Positions 1 through 11,765 of a DNA stretch of 64,000 bases are shown here, piece after piece. The notes under the pieces were generated by a model. The model saw only the letters and a program-made list of their open reading frames with translations, was not told the origin of the DNA and made no database searches. Source of the DNA: Ampullaceana balthica (Eukaryota > Mollusca > Gastropoda > Lymnaeidae); NCBI GenBank assembly GCA_944989445.1, contig CALYLW010000338.1:595525-659524 (forward strand), in the 5' to 3' direction. The position numbers and the translations under genes were made by a program. Positions within the stretch are counted from its first letter, which is position 1. The number at the start of each line of letters is the position of its first letter.

Positions 1-504
1 AGGGGGGCGGGAGTGAACAATAAAAATATGCCTGAATCGACCCCCGACTTTTGTGAATGTTTGTTTGTATGTGTCATTTTGTTTGTGTTTAGGGCAGTGG
101 CCGGCCAATGAAGGCCACTGAAAGTCAACACGTGCCTCGGCATCGAAGCCTCCGAGTGTTGTATCGCCATGTGACGTGTGAAGTGGACGTAACTCGTGTT
201 GTATAACTGGCAGGCAACTCATTGTCAATGTCCGACTGACATCTGAGGCCAGGCCCCTGAAAGTTTGATTGCATTGCCCGGTAGAGACGACGACTGGCGG
301 TAAATGATCGTCCAGTAGTCACATTGTGTTGTTGGTTGTATGTAGATCAAAATTTTTGGTCATCAGGGAGAGTAAACTCACTAAGACGGCAGTAGATCCA
401 TACAGAATTGATGGTTTCGTCTCACATTAACATGTTTTATAAAGTTACAAATAGTGGTTTTATGTGCATGTACATAATGAAATTTTACCCTATGTGCCCT
501 AGAT
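1..504. other. Unassigned left flank
   Basis: I see no exon, known repeat or RNA gene here. Short open frames are not conserved-looking and carry no splice context. Confidence 0.5.
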
Positions 505-803
505 CAGTGATTCTCAAAGTGGTGGTCCGCGGGCCGGTGCCGGTCCGTGGGCCATCCGCCGCCGATCTGCAGAAGTTATCAAGAAAAGGCCGAAAAATAT
601 AATTGTAATCCTCCATTTTCACCCATAAATACTAACCATATATAGCATGTCAATTTTCGACAATAAGCACATAAAAGGAAACAAATAAAATAAAATTAAT
701 ACATGTCGCTACCACGCCAGTACATGGAAAATAGTGTACCGGTCCCGGGTGCAATGGAAAAATTCCTGCCGGTCCGTCATACTAAAAAGTTTGAGAAGCA
801 CTG
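505..803 (-). mobile_element. hAT-type MITE, copy 1
   Basis: The element begins CAGTGATTCTCAAA and ends TTTGAGAAGCACTG, so it has about 14-bp terminal inverted repeats of the hAT (Charlie-like) type. The flanks are CCCTAGAT (497-504) and CCCTAGGT (804-811), an 8-bp target duplication with one mismatch. The GC-rich subterminal sequence, with repeated ccggtccg motifs, matches the copy at 16519-16704 in opposite orientation. There is no transposase frame, so it is non-autonomous. The central part, about 600-720, is AT-rich and absent from the other copy. Confidence 0.85.
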
Positions 804-1272
804 CCCTAGGTGTCCACTTTTACACGCACTATGATAAATCCGTTTTGTGGTTGTAATTATGTATCGGTGATATATACAAACAAGTAAACCAAGTCATGGG
901 GACAATGACGCAAGAGTAACAGATGCATTGGGGCGCTGTCACAATGACAAGGAGACTGGTGGACATATATACACACTGACGATGTCTCATAGATGTCTCA
1001 TAAATAGCCGGTAAACAGATTTAGATATGATGTCGTTGTTTGCTGATAAACACAATACAAAGCGAGTCACGCTGCAGGATTTGTTGCCGTTTCATCTCTA
1101 ACATCCCGTCCGAAAGTGGATTTTGATATTCTATTCTTTTAATACATTGGAATAGTTTGTTGATCACAGGGAATAGCGATTATGGGGAAATGCGTCTATG
1201 GGGAATGTGCCCAACACAAATTTTCCTACACATTATTTTTCACACCTAATCGTTTTTGTTTCGTCTTCCTGC
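804..1272. other. Unassigned spacer
   Basis: Nothing recognisable as a gene or repeat was found between the MITE and the LINE remnant. Confidence 0.4.
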
Positions 1273-2640
1273 CTTGTGTCAGTTGCGTCTTCAACGGAAT
1301 AAGAGAACAGCCAAAGTCTTAGCAGTTTCCTTAATCCAATCGAGACTTAATTACTGCAACAGTAGTCTGTGGTGATGGCCTCAAAACCAACCGCAGAGAC
1401 TTCAGTAAGTACGGAACACTGCAGCGTGGATTGTATTGCGGATGAGAAAGTCAAACCAGATTATAAAAGTCAAACCAGATTATAAAAGTCAATCCAGATT
1501 ATAAAAGTCAAACCAGATTATAAAAGTCAAACCAGATTATAAAAGTCAAACCAGATTATAAAAGTCAAACCAGATTATAAAAGTCAAACCAGATTATAAA
1601 AGTCAAACCAGATTATAAAAGTCAAACCAGATTATAAAAGTCAAACCAGATTATAAAAGTCAAACCAGATTATAAAAGTCAAACCAGATTATAAAAGTCA
1701 AACCAGATTATAAAAGTCAAACCAGATTATAAAAGTCAAACCAGATTATAAAAGTCAAACCAGATTATAAAAGTCAAACCAGATTATAAAAGTCAAACCA
1801 GATTATAAAAGTCAAACCAGATTATAAAAGTCAAACCAGATTATAAAAGTCAAACCAGATTATAAAAGTCAAACCAGATTATAAAAGTCAAACCAGATTA
1901 TAAAAGTCAAACCAGATTATAAAAGTCAAACCAGATTATAAAAGTCAAACCAGATTATAAAAGTCAAACCAGATTATAAAAGTCAAACCAGATTATAAAA
2001 GTCAAACCAGATTATAAAAGTCAAACCAGATTATAAAAGTCAAACCAGATTATAAAAGTCAAACCAATTAATCCGCTGGCTTCCTGTGGCTGAAAGAATA
2101 GACTATACGATTCTGTCATTATCTTATGACTGTATTATGGACGGATCAGCACCGCAGTAATTGAAGGAATCTTATAGGAACATGTACAAAAGGGGCTACG
2201 ATCTTCTACGCAGTTCCCGTAGTGAATGGACGCAAAAAGACGGGGGGTGGGGAGTGTCTTGGCGTGTGTGTAACATCTATTTATTTTGTAGGCGTAACAT
2301 TATCGACATTATCTTTTGTACAATGATTCCAGGAGACACTGGTTCAACAAAGTAACTTTTAATTTGAACTCTATGGACATCAATTTACATCATGAATATC
2401 ATACGTCATCAAACAGAGATACACCAGTCGACCATCTTATTCTATCCTCTCTTTCCCTCACGTGACTTCCTTTTTTCCCTTGCAATCCCCTCTCTCTCGC
2501 ACGTGACAGTGTGCTCCTTTGAATCGGCGGCACCACAATTGTGGAATATATTCCGAAATTTTTGAAAGAGTGTGACCGTAAAGATAAAAATTATGAAAAA
2601 TTTGAAGACTATTTCTTTCTTTCTTAGAGTTCTTGAACAC
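1273..2640 (+). pseudogene. LINE reverse transcriptase remnant, CR1/L2-like, split by a minisatellite
   Basis: Broken frames read like the C-terminal part of a CR1/L2-type LINE reverse transcriptase. 1273-1375 encodes a segment containing SRLNYCNSSL, matching the family motif SRLDYCNSLL. About 1376-1450 continues with a degenerate RLQ..RNTAA..R.RKSNQI stretch. After the 19-bp array, about 2068-2220 resumes with IRWLPVAERIDY and DGSAPQ, matching the LHWLPV-x-x-R-I and GLAPxYL region. A further piece at about 2510-2640 reads SFESAAPQLWN, the family's F-x-x-AAPxLWN block. Stops and frameshifts make it dead. About 2220-2500 does not match and may be another insertion. No 5' part or endonuclease domain is seen. 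Confidence 0.75.
1450..2066. repeat. 19-bp minisatellite, about 32 copies
   Basis: The unit gtcaaaccagattataaaa is repeated about 32 times with almost no variation; one early copy reads gtcaatcc. It lies inside the LINE reverse transcriptase remnant: the codons for RKSNQI pass directly into the first unit, and the last partial unit passes into the LINE's WLPV segment. The 19-bp period is not a multiple of three, so the array breaks the LINE frame. Confidence 0.97.
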
Positions 2641-3423
2641 CAGAGCGCAACGAGCGTGATAATCTAGCATGGATAATGTTAGCGCGAAAGTAGAAAGCAT
2701 CAATTCATTCATATATCAACTATCGTGATCTCTGCCCAACTATTGATTTCAATTTCAACTTAGTTATGTTATACGCCTTGATATTTCGATGTGCATGTTT
2801 TCCATGATTAGTCTGTTAATGAATAACGTCTAAATACTATACAATTGTGCGCTAAAGATGGCCTGCTTCATCCAATGAAAACTATTATTTCAACTCAAGA
2901 AACGTGCTGTTCAACTGATTACACAAATGATTTGTGACCACTCCGGTGAGCCATCTATGTCACAGTGACATTTTGGCTAAAAGACCCCGCGGATCAGCCG
3001 TCGTGGCCTGGCATAGACGTGCCAAGCGGTTAACACAAATCTTACTTAAGTCATAGCGCACACACACCCCTTCCCATTTTCATCTCAAACGGGAACACCC
3101 CCCCCCCGCCCAAAACACAGATCATCTCATGATCACCAGCAGGCTGACACTGCGGGAGGGAAGCGCGTGATGACGTCATGGTGGTGGGGATGAGCTCACA
3201 GATACGTCTAACCTGTTTATGAGAGTTTCGGCTTGTTGATATAATCACGTTCAATCTCATGTGGCCGTTAACTTGTCATTTGAAAATATTTAGTATAATA
3301 ATACCTCGGGTAAAGAACTTAATTCGTTCAATGACTTGGTTCTTAACCCCGAAGCGTTTGTGTCTCGAAATTTTAAAATCAATGAACGAGAGACGATCCG
3401 TTCCAAAATGAAATAATCTATCT
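2641..3423. other. Unassigned spacer
   Basis: No gene, RNA or clear transposon terminus was found. There are short poly-C and poly-A tracts only. Confidence 0.4.
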
Positions 3424-4672
3424 TAAATCCCTTATTAACTTCACCGCCCTCTCTGTCTTGGGCTCGCGGTCGGTCGGTCGGGAGGGCGGAATAACAAAAG
3501 TAAAAAAACAAACCCGTAATAACAAAGTTTTTTTACTATAAATCCCTTATATATGAGACATAACTAACAGTATTGATTATTTTCAAACATTTACAGACTG
3601 AATCTGTCTTAACTCAAGTTTGCTTCTTAACCCTGTGAGAGGGGAAAAGTCTGGTCACCGATTCACTTGACCGAGCTCAGCGAGACACGTAAAATGTAAA
3701 CAAAAGCACCCCGTCGCTTCGTTGGGTCGCCTCAATGCGTTAGCTCAAACTTTCACGTGGGAAAAAACAATAACAAACCGTGAATTTGAATTACATACCT
3801 CATATAAGGATAAACTAAAAATGCATTAATTTAATTACGGTACGTTCGATCGATCTGAAATTTTGATACGATGCATTGTTAGGTCAGACGGGTCAGTGTG
3901 CCAAATTTCATCTCGATCGAATCACGGGAAGTGGGTCATTTTCGACTTTTGTTTTTCCGCCTTTTCCCCTCTCCCCCACCCACCCCCACCCCGCCGCCCC
4001 CCCACCCAGGGTTATGAAGCAAACTTGAGTTAAGACAGATTCAGTCTGTAAATGTGTTTGAAAATAATCAATACTGTTAGTTATGTCTCATATATAAGGG
4101 ATTTATAGTCAAAAACTTTGTTTTTACGGGTTTGTTTTTATTAAATCCCTTATATTAACTTCACCGCCGTCTCTCTCTGTCTGTCTTGGGCTGGGCGGAA
4201 AAACAAAAGTCAAAAATGACCCACTTCCCGTGATCCGATCGAGCTGAAATTTGGCACACGGACCCGTCTCACCTAACAATGCATCGTTATCAAAATTTCA
4301 GATCGATCGAACGTACCGTAATTAAATTAATGCATTTTTAGTTTATCCTTATATAACGTATGTAATTCAAATTCACTGTTTGTTATTGTTTTTTTTCCAC
4401 GTGAAAGTTTGAGTTGACGCGTTGAGGCGACCCATCGAAGTAGCAGGGTGCTTTTGTTTACATTTTACGTGTCACGCTGAGCTCGGTCAAGCGAATCGGT
4501 GACCAGACTTTTCCCCTCTCTCTCACCCCAGGGTTATGAAGCAAAGTTGAGTTAAGACAGATTCAGTCTGTAAATGTTTGTCGTGTTTGAAAATAATCAA
4601 TACTGTTAGTTATGTCTCATATATAAGGGATTTATAGTCAAAAACTTTGTTTTTACGGGTTTGTTTTATTAT
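3424..4672. repeat. Dispersed repeat family R1, inverted cluster
   Basis: Related sequences are stacked in opposite orientations. 4137-4672 is a nearly whole forward copy, from aaatcccttatattaact to a tail reading gggatttatagtcaaaaact and then ttttacgggtttgtt. About 3508-3963 is the reverse complement of most of it. 3424-3505 looks like a forward 5' end and 3964-4136 like a forward 3' end. The inverted arms, about 460 bp, are separated by only about 200 bp, so the locus can fold back. No protein is encoded. The class is uncertain; a Helitron-like non-autonomous element is possible because of the atata-rich start. Confidence 0.75.
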
Positions 4673-5115
4673 TAACTCGTGGTGTCTGCTTGCTTGCTTG
4701 AGGCAGGCTGGCGGGCGGGCGGGCGGGCGGTGCCGAAAAAAACTCGGATCGATTTTTAACCCACTTCCTCGTAAGCTAGCCTGCTGAAATTTTGCAGGCA
4801 GACTCGTGCCGATGATAAAAATGATGTATCAAAATTTCAGATAAATCGAATGTACCGAAATTAAATTAATGAATTTTTAGATTATTTTATTCATCTCTAT
4901 GTAACATGTAAAACATTTTTGCTATAGTGTCTAGTGTATAAATATAGCATGTTTATTCGGCTGCTAGAGTTGACCTCCACGGCTCAGTGGTTTCACTCCA
5001 GCCTTCGATGTCTCGGGGGTCTGTCGCGGGTTGAATATTATATTGAACATAAACAATACTTTTAGTTATGTCTCATATATAAGGGATTTATAGTCAAAAA
5101 CTTTATTGTTACGGG
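4673..5115 (+). repeat. R1-related repeat with tRNA-like segment
   Basis: This shares the actcgtggtgtctgc start and the central ctgaaattttgcaggcag and tcaaaatttcaga segments with the R1-like sequence at 46028-46500. It ends with another copy of the cataaggg-type tail (about 5040-5110). At about 4975-5035 the sequence contains ggctcagtgg and gcgggttgaat, reminiscent of tRNA A and B boxes, so a decayed SINE may be embedded. Confidence 0.55.
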
Positions 5116-7570
5116 GTTGTTTGATTATTTACATTTGGTCTTATCAATATATGTATTTTTAAAAAACAAATGTTTCGTTAAAACCATATAAAAGCTCAAT
5201 TTATTTTAAAATAAAATTAAACGGTGTTACTGAACTTTAACAAATTAATATTGTTGACAATTTGATAATAACAAACACGCATTGATTCGAACACAGGGGT
5301 CCAGCTTGAGGTATTGGTCGTAGAACGGTTCGTGAAGCACGGCTGTGTTTTGTTCAACAGCAATAGCAGCTGATATACATCCTTAGTGGCTGGTATAGAT
5401 CAGTAGTGGCTCTAAGGCTGTCTGACAACACTACCCAACTTAGAAAATATGTGCTCAAGACAACGGGTGTTCACATTCTTGTGCCGTTCCCCACTAACAT
5501 TTGTTGAGTCCAACATATACAAAGTGCTAGCAGCCATCAGACCGTGACTGATCTTGGGGAACACCGTGAACAATGGACGTCTTTGATTTATGCCTAAGAA
5601 TAAGTGCGACATTGTTCCATACCATGTGGCTTCATTCCATCAGTTGTCCATATTTAGCCACGCCTCTGATTGCTGGGCGTTCCATTCGATGGGAGCTATT
5701 TGCGACCCAACAACAAACATGGCAGCCCGAAGGGAGAAAACCCCCGTCGGTAATTTAGCTGGGAGTTGACTACAGGGGGCAGTTACTTTTTCGTCTGATA
5801 AATCAAATATTGACTTCCCCTTTTCGTGAGCCAGGCTTCTTTAGATTTCTCACCTCGGACAGGAAGGTCCCAAATTCTTTGGTATCCTGTCCGGGGAGGG
5901 GGTTGGTTGCGTGGAAGTGGTCGTCTTCAATTTTTATTCAGTGAAAGCTAAAATCTAAAATTCTACTTTTGTCGAAGAGTGTTGTTGTTTCCGGCAAGTT
6001 TGAGAAAGACTAACAGTCCACGAGTTTGGTTCAAAGTGTCTATACAGATAGATCTTTAGGATGGAGCTTTAGAATTTGAGTCATATATATAGGTAGATAA
6101 TAAACCATTGGTCATTTGTTTCCTTTATTCTCAATATCAAGCATAACGAAAAAGAGGGGCCGAAGAGTTCGTTTGTTGTTCTGCACTAATGACTAAATGA
6201 TAATAAGTAAAATATACACAATGTGATACGTGTGCGTAGGAGTCGAAAAGAGGAAATGCTGGGAATGTGTAGCTGAGCTGCATCAATGTTGCTAGCACAC
6301 GAGTAATCAGCATTTAAAATGCTTGCTTTTGACTGACCAACATCTATTAATAGTTGAAATCTCATGGCTCTAAATCTCACTGTCTTTTAAGGCTCGTCCC
6401 ATGAGCCCCGTCCATTTTATGTGACGTCACAAATACTGAGTATTTTTAGTTTCAGACATTTTTTCGCTCAACCTGTTAGAAAACTGTCAGTATTCGCTGT
6501 TGCCCATCGGGAAAATGTTACATTCGATTCTGGTTCCAACAATAGCGACTCCAGCATGTTATTTTAATTAAAGTAAACTTTTCCTGATTTTTTTTCCTGA
6601 TTATAATTATTTCTCAGTGCAGATGTTTTTTTATTAATTCCACATGCCATATTAATACTTACTATACGATACCTATAAACGATATCTACTCCACGTTAAC
6701 TAATCCACTACGGCTACACAGATCCAGTATTGGCCACATGCAATCTCGATCATGCCATGGAAACAAAAAATGAGAAGCTTCTTGGGGGTCCACAATGACG
6801 GAAATAGAACAAAGTGATGGTGACCGGTTTGTTTGCAGAACCACCACCACCCCCCCCCCAACAGCTCATGGCGCCCCGACTGAGAGCTTGGACACATCCA
6901 GTTGTTGTGGAGACAGGAACGGACTTGAGTTGTCCGGCTGGATTTTATCTACAGTGGATTTACAAAAGACGATTTTTTTTAACACAGTAATTTTTACTGG
7001 TCATTTTGTTCAACTGAAGTAGCAATCAATGTGTGTCTTATTGGTGGTGATATTGGGAATTAAAATGCTCTCCTTAAATTTCTAGTTAACAAGAGCTGCC
7101 TTCTTAAATGAAAGGATGCGTTTCGATTATAGAATCAGTTTTGTTTATTGTTTAAGCAAAAGGTTGTGTGATAAGCTTGTTGAACTACTTGAACATGATA
7201 AAGTGTCTTCTTTTTACCGCCAGTAACGATGTAACTTATAGTTAAATAAGAGCAAATAACTCAAGCTGTTATGTTCAGTTATCCATGACAATGTCCTACG
7301 GACGGTACTTGTTCCTGGAAATGTAGAGTTCATTTAAAGTTTGAGGCGTAACAAGGTTTTTATATCCACATTTACTGGTTGTGTTATCGGATATACCACC
7401 AAATAAACTACTCGAGTTTGTCTTCAGCTTTGTTTTGGACTGTGTTGAATTCATAATCTTACATTCTAGCTGAAACACTAGCCATGATGGTAGTAGCTGT
7501 GGCTGACATGTACGGTAAGTGGATTGTGGCATTGGCTGTTGAGGTTAGATGATAACTTTGGCGAACTATC
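5116..7570. other. Unassigned 2.4-kb stretch
   Basis: Only short non-conserved frames are present on either strand. I see no splice-bounded exon, transposon terminus or array. A first coding exon of the downstream gene could lie here or further upstream, but none can be supported. Confidence 0.4.
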
Positions 7571-7748
7571 AGGTTAATGATGTTAGATGAATGGAATGGT
7601 GGTATGAATGGGTTAATGATGTTTGATTAATAGAATGGTGGAATGAATGGGTTAATGGTGTTAAATGAATAGAATGGTGGAATGAATGGGTTAATGGTGT
7701 TAAATGAATGGAATGGTGCAATGAATGGGTTAATGATGTTAGATGAAT
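7571..7748. repeat. 39-bp minisatellite, about 4.5 copies
   Basis: The 39-bp unit contains gggttaatgatgttagatga and has diverged by a few substitutions between copies. Open frames on the minus strand across it are by-products of the period being a multiple of three. Confidence 0.9.
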
Positions 7749-7785
7749 AGACTGTAACATGATGCAGCCTGTCCTGTTCAATGTT

Positions 7786-8030
7786 CCCTCTTTGGTCCTT
7801 GTGCAAAATCACAAACTCGCGTGCAAAGTTGCACAGCATCTATTTTAGATAATGATTTTACACCCCACAAACACAGATACTATGTTATCCTTCTTGGATT
7901 TTGCTGCGCGGTAATTCCAAACCGCTTCGCGGAGACGGTCAGATATCTGCGTGGCCAGGCAGCTGTGCATCTTAATGGACCATTGGCCCTGACATTACAG
8001 AATTTGGACCCTGTAGAAAACAGATGACAT
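7786..8030. repeat. Dispersed repeat R2, copy 1
   Basis: The stretch contains ggtccttgtgcaaaatcaca, caaactcgcgtgcaaagttg and a later block with ggtcagatatctgcg. The same blocks in the same order occur at about 46622-46800, with moderate divergence. Class unknown. Confidence 0.65.
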
Positions 8031-8178
8031 TTTAAAGTCTACTGATGGAAAGGCTTATTTAATTAAAATCACATAAAGGTTCAGGTTCACTGAAGTTCCG
8101 TTTTCCATTGTTACATCAAGTTTACCAATCAGATAGCTACACAACATTGATCTCTCCAAGTATTACATTGCATTGAAC

Positions 8179-9655
8179 GGCACGGGTTCAAAATAGCGAC
8201 TGTCAAAACAGCGACCGTCATAATAGCGACTTCAAAATAGCGACTGTATCAAAACAGCGACCGTCATAATAGCGACTTCAAAATAGCGACTGTATCAAAA
8301 CAGCGACTGTCATAACAGCGACTTCACCGCATAGCTATTCTTGTCCAACCGTTAGCCTAACACAGTGGTTCCAATCTTTTTTGACAAATAGACCCATTTT
8401 CATTGTCTAAACTTACTTAAGGACCCTAGTGAAAAAACTACATAAATGCATAGTAACAAATAAACACTCCAAAAAATAGCAACATTTTTATGAAGTATTA
8501 ATTGAAATTAAAAATTGTGTTTAAAATAAAATTTAAAACAATTAACTTATGCTATATATACACGCATTCATTCAAATACACATATCTGCTCAGTAAAATT
8601 AAAATTTGAATCATGGTTACCCGAGCAGCGTTTTTTAACAATATTGACAGCCCCCTTGTCAAAACGTCCATGGTCGAACTGTCCGGGGTTACATAATGAC
8701 ATGTTACGAAGGCTAGACTAAGTTTTGACCACGGACCCCGTGTTATGGAGAATGTAAATAAAGGGATTGGGGCTGAGAGAATGTAGGTACCTTTATAAAG
8801 GACTATCTGACCACATTGCCTTGGGGTGGGGGTGGAGTTGGATATGTTTGGAAGGACTTGCTACCTCAGAGGAGTGGAGCATTTAACACAATCATGAATT
8901 CGCCCTTAATGTTGATTGGTTTTCAGTGTGTATACTTTTTAGTGTTAAATTAAACGTTGAAAAAAAGCGTGTAATAACTAGTTCATGCCGTTTTTTAATT
9001 TTTTGTATAGATAATAATATTTAACTATATTATTTTTATTTATTTTTTTAAATTAGAAAAAAACAACAACAACAATTTTACGATGTAAAAACGAAAAGGG
9101 TCGAAACATCCGGGGATCAAAAAGTATTGTAGTCGAACTGTCTCTAGCTTAAAAAAGCAGCCACACGCAACCTCTGCCCCTACCACCGCAATCCCCCTCA
9201 ATTAATTGACTGCATCTATGTTTGTTAATCTCTATCGAGCTTTCTGCAAAATATATTTGACTGAAGTAATAGCAGTTATATATTTTTTTTACAGAAATAA
9301 AAAAACAAATGTGTCCCGAAAATGTGTATACACTCTTTACAACACCAATATTTATTTATACACACCCCCCAGTTGATTGTATTTATTTTTCTATTGTCCC
9401 TTCTGTACAAAAACCTACATGGCTTATCATGTCTTACTTTCTTGATTTTGTAAACCCCATTGTAGGCTAGGCACAGTAAGTTTTTCAAAAAGTGTTTCAA
9501 ATATTATCACAAACAAAAGAGAAAAGTCGCTATTTTGATACAGTCGCTGTTATGATGCAGTCGCTATTATGACGGTCGCTGTTTTGACAGTCGCTGTTTT
9601 GAAGTCGCTATTATGACGGTCGCTGTTTTGACAGTCGCTATTCTGCCCGGATGCC
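8179..9655. mobile_element. Mutator-like non-autonomous element with tandem-repeat termini
   Basis: The ends are long inverted repeats (about 8184-8322 and 9524-9650) built from repeated blocks of the type aatagcgactgtcaaaacag and gcgaccgtcataatagcg. The block order at the right end is the reverse complement of the left. The outer bases ggca/tgcc also pair. The flanks carry a perfect 9-bp duplication GCATTGAAC (8170-8178 and 9656-9664). A 9-bp duplication with long inverted repeats is characteristic of Mutator-like elements. The 1,477-bp element has no transposase frame. Its interior carries a hAT-like start at 8363 and ccatggtcgaactgtccggg-type motifs near 8670 that recur inverted or altered near 9100-9145. 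Confidence 0.75.
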
Positions 9656-9757
9656 GCATTGAACACCTCCAATGGCTAAACCACATTGTCTGCTCTAACC
9701 AGTTACACCGCCTCAACCCCTCGAATTGTTTTAGCTTTTGCCGCTCTTGTTTGACCT

Positions 9758-10298
9758 CATCCATTGTAATTGTAATAACAAATAGACCACATCCGTTGTA
9801 ATAACAAATAAATAGACCACATCCATTGTAATAACAAATAGACCACATCCATTGTAATAACAAATAGACCACATCCATTGTAATAACAAATAGACCACAT
9901 CCGTTGTAATAACAAATAGACCACATCCGTTGTAATAACAAATAGACCACATCCGTTGTAATAACAAATAGACCACATCCATTGTAATAACAAATAGACC
10001 ACATCCATTGTAATAACAAATAGACCACATCCATTGTAATAACAAATAGACCACATCCATTGTAATAACAAATAGACCACATCGAATGTAATAACAAATA
10101 GACCACATCCATTGTAATAACAAATAGACCACATCGAATGTAATAACAAATAGACCACATCCATTGTATTAACAAATAGACCACATCGAATGTAATAACA
10201 AATAGACCACATCCATTGTAATAACAAATAGACCACATCCATTGTAATAACAAATAGACCACATCCATTGTAATAACAAATAGACCACATCCAATTTC
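9758..10298. repeat. 26-bp minisatellite, block 1, about 20 copies
   Basis: The unit contains aaatagaccacatccattg followed by taataac. Common variants are ccgttg and cgaatg. Long minus-strand frames with WSICYY-type repeats are artefacts of the array. Confidence 0.95.
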
Positions 10299-11105
10299 AC
10301 GTCACGTTGACCACATCCATCGTCATATCACATTGACCACACCCATTGTCACATCACATTGACCACATCCATTGTCACATCACATTGACCACATCCATCG
10401 TCATATCACATTGACCACACCCATTGTCACATCACATTGACCACACCCATTGTCACATCACATTGACCACATCCATTGTCACATCACATTGACCACATCC
10501 ATCGTCATATCACATTGACCACATCCATTGTCACATCACATTGACCACATCCATCGTCATATCACATTGACCACACCCATCGTCATATCACATTGACCAC
10601 ATCCATCGTCATATCACATTGACCACATCCATTGTCACATCACATTGACCACATCCATCGTCATATCACATTGACCACACCAATTGTCACATCACATTGA
10701 CCACATCCATTGTCACATCACATTGACCACATCCATTGTCACATCGCATTGACCACATCCATCGTCATATCACATTGACCACACCAATTGTCACATCACA
10801 TTGACCACATCCATTGTCATATCACATTGACCACACCCATTGTCACATCACATTGACCACATCCAGTGTCACATCACATTGACCACATCCATCGTCATAT
10901 CACATTGACCACACCAATTGTCACATCACATTGACCACATCCATTGTCACATCACATTGGCCACATCCATTGTCACATCACATTGACCACATCCATCGTC
11001 ATATCACATTGACCACACCAATTATCACATCACATTGACCACATCCATTGTCACATCACATCAACCACATCGATCGTCACATCACATTGACCACATCCAT
11101 TTTTT
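10299..11105. repeat. 26-bp minisatellite, block 2, about 31 copies
   Basis: The same 26-bp period as block 1 continues, but the tail has changed to tgtcacatcacatt with a cgtcatatcacatt variant. The blocks meet at about 10299 and evidently share ancestry through the gaccacatccattg core. Confidence 0.95.
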
Positions 11106-11149
11106 CACCGCATTGACCTCATCCATTGTTAAGCTACGTTGACTAGATC

Positions 11150-11545
11150 AATTTTTCCACCACACTTATTAATTCATTGTTACAAAAGATTGTAATTGTT
11201 GCACCACAGAACAGCTTCAATTGTTACTCTCCTTTTGACCACTCCCATTGTTACAAAAGATTGTAATTGTTGCACCACAGAACAGCTTCAATTGTTACTC
11301 TTCTTTTGACCACTCCCATTGTTACAAAAGATTGTAATTGTTGCACCACAGAACAGCTTCAATTGTTACTCTTCTTTTGACCACTCCCATTGTTACAAAA
11401 GATTGTAATTGTTGCACCACAGAACAGCTTCAATTGTTACTCTTCTTTTGACCACTCCCATTGTTACAAAAGATTGTAATTGTTGCACCACAGAACAGCT
11501 TCAATTGTTACTCTTCTTTTGACCACTCCCATTGTTACATAACGT
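11150..11545. repeat. 71-bp minisatellite, about 5.5 copies
   Basis: A 71-bp unit with cattgttacaaaagattgta, a gcaccacagaacagcttcaa block and cttttgaccactccc is nearly identical from copy to copy. It ends about 55 bp before a coding exon. Confidence 0.95.
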
Positions 11546-11599
11546 TGTACATTGCATTTGTTACAAACACTTGACTTTTATTTTTTTCCTTTGCTATAG

Positions 11600-11765
11600 A
11601 TATTCGGGGAGATGGCAAGAAGAAAAAATTCAAACCCTTGTCGGCCATGAAAAGGTTTTTTCGCCAGAAAAAGAAGAAAGACGAAGTAGTTGCTGTCAAG
11701 GCACAGTCCACTACTGCGATACCCGTAGGTACTGATGATGATGATGATGACGACGATGATGGCGG
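11600..11765 (+). CDS. CRACD/CRACDL (DUF4592) family protein, exon with polybasic motif (first exon visible)
   Basis: This is the first visible coding exon of a gene with nine in-frame exons here (joined length 3,338 nt, 1,111 residues to the stop). The acceptor is a pyrimidine-rich tract ending ctatag, and the donor is GG/GTAAGT. The exon enters after one base of a split codon, so at least one coding exon lies upstream. Counting the first full codon as residue 1, residues 6-26 read KKKKFK...MKRFF...KKKK, matching the KKKSKFK...KKFFGKKKRK block near the N terminus of vertebrate CRACD and CRACDL. Residues after 44 form an acidic run of nine Asp. In vertebrates CRACD binds and inhibits actin capping protein and so promotes actin polymerisation. 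That role is inferred here from homology recognised by eye. I did not find a confident capping-protein-interaction motif. Total length is close to human CRACD (about 1,230 residues). Confidence 0.85.

Noticed and set aside
8363..8430. hAT-like start CAGTGGTTCCAATC inside the Mutator-like element
   Set aside because: No matching right end was found; could be a fragment or chance.
9567..10290. Minus-strand frames of 133-233 codons rich in WSICYY
   Set aside because: 26-bp array artefact, overlapping in multiple frames.
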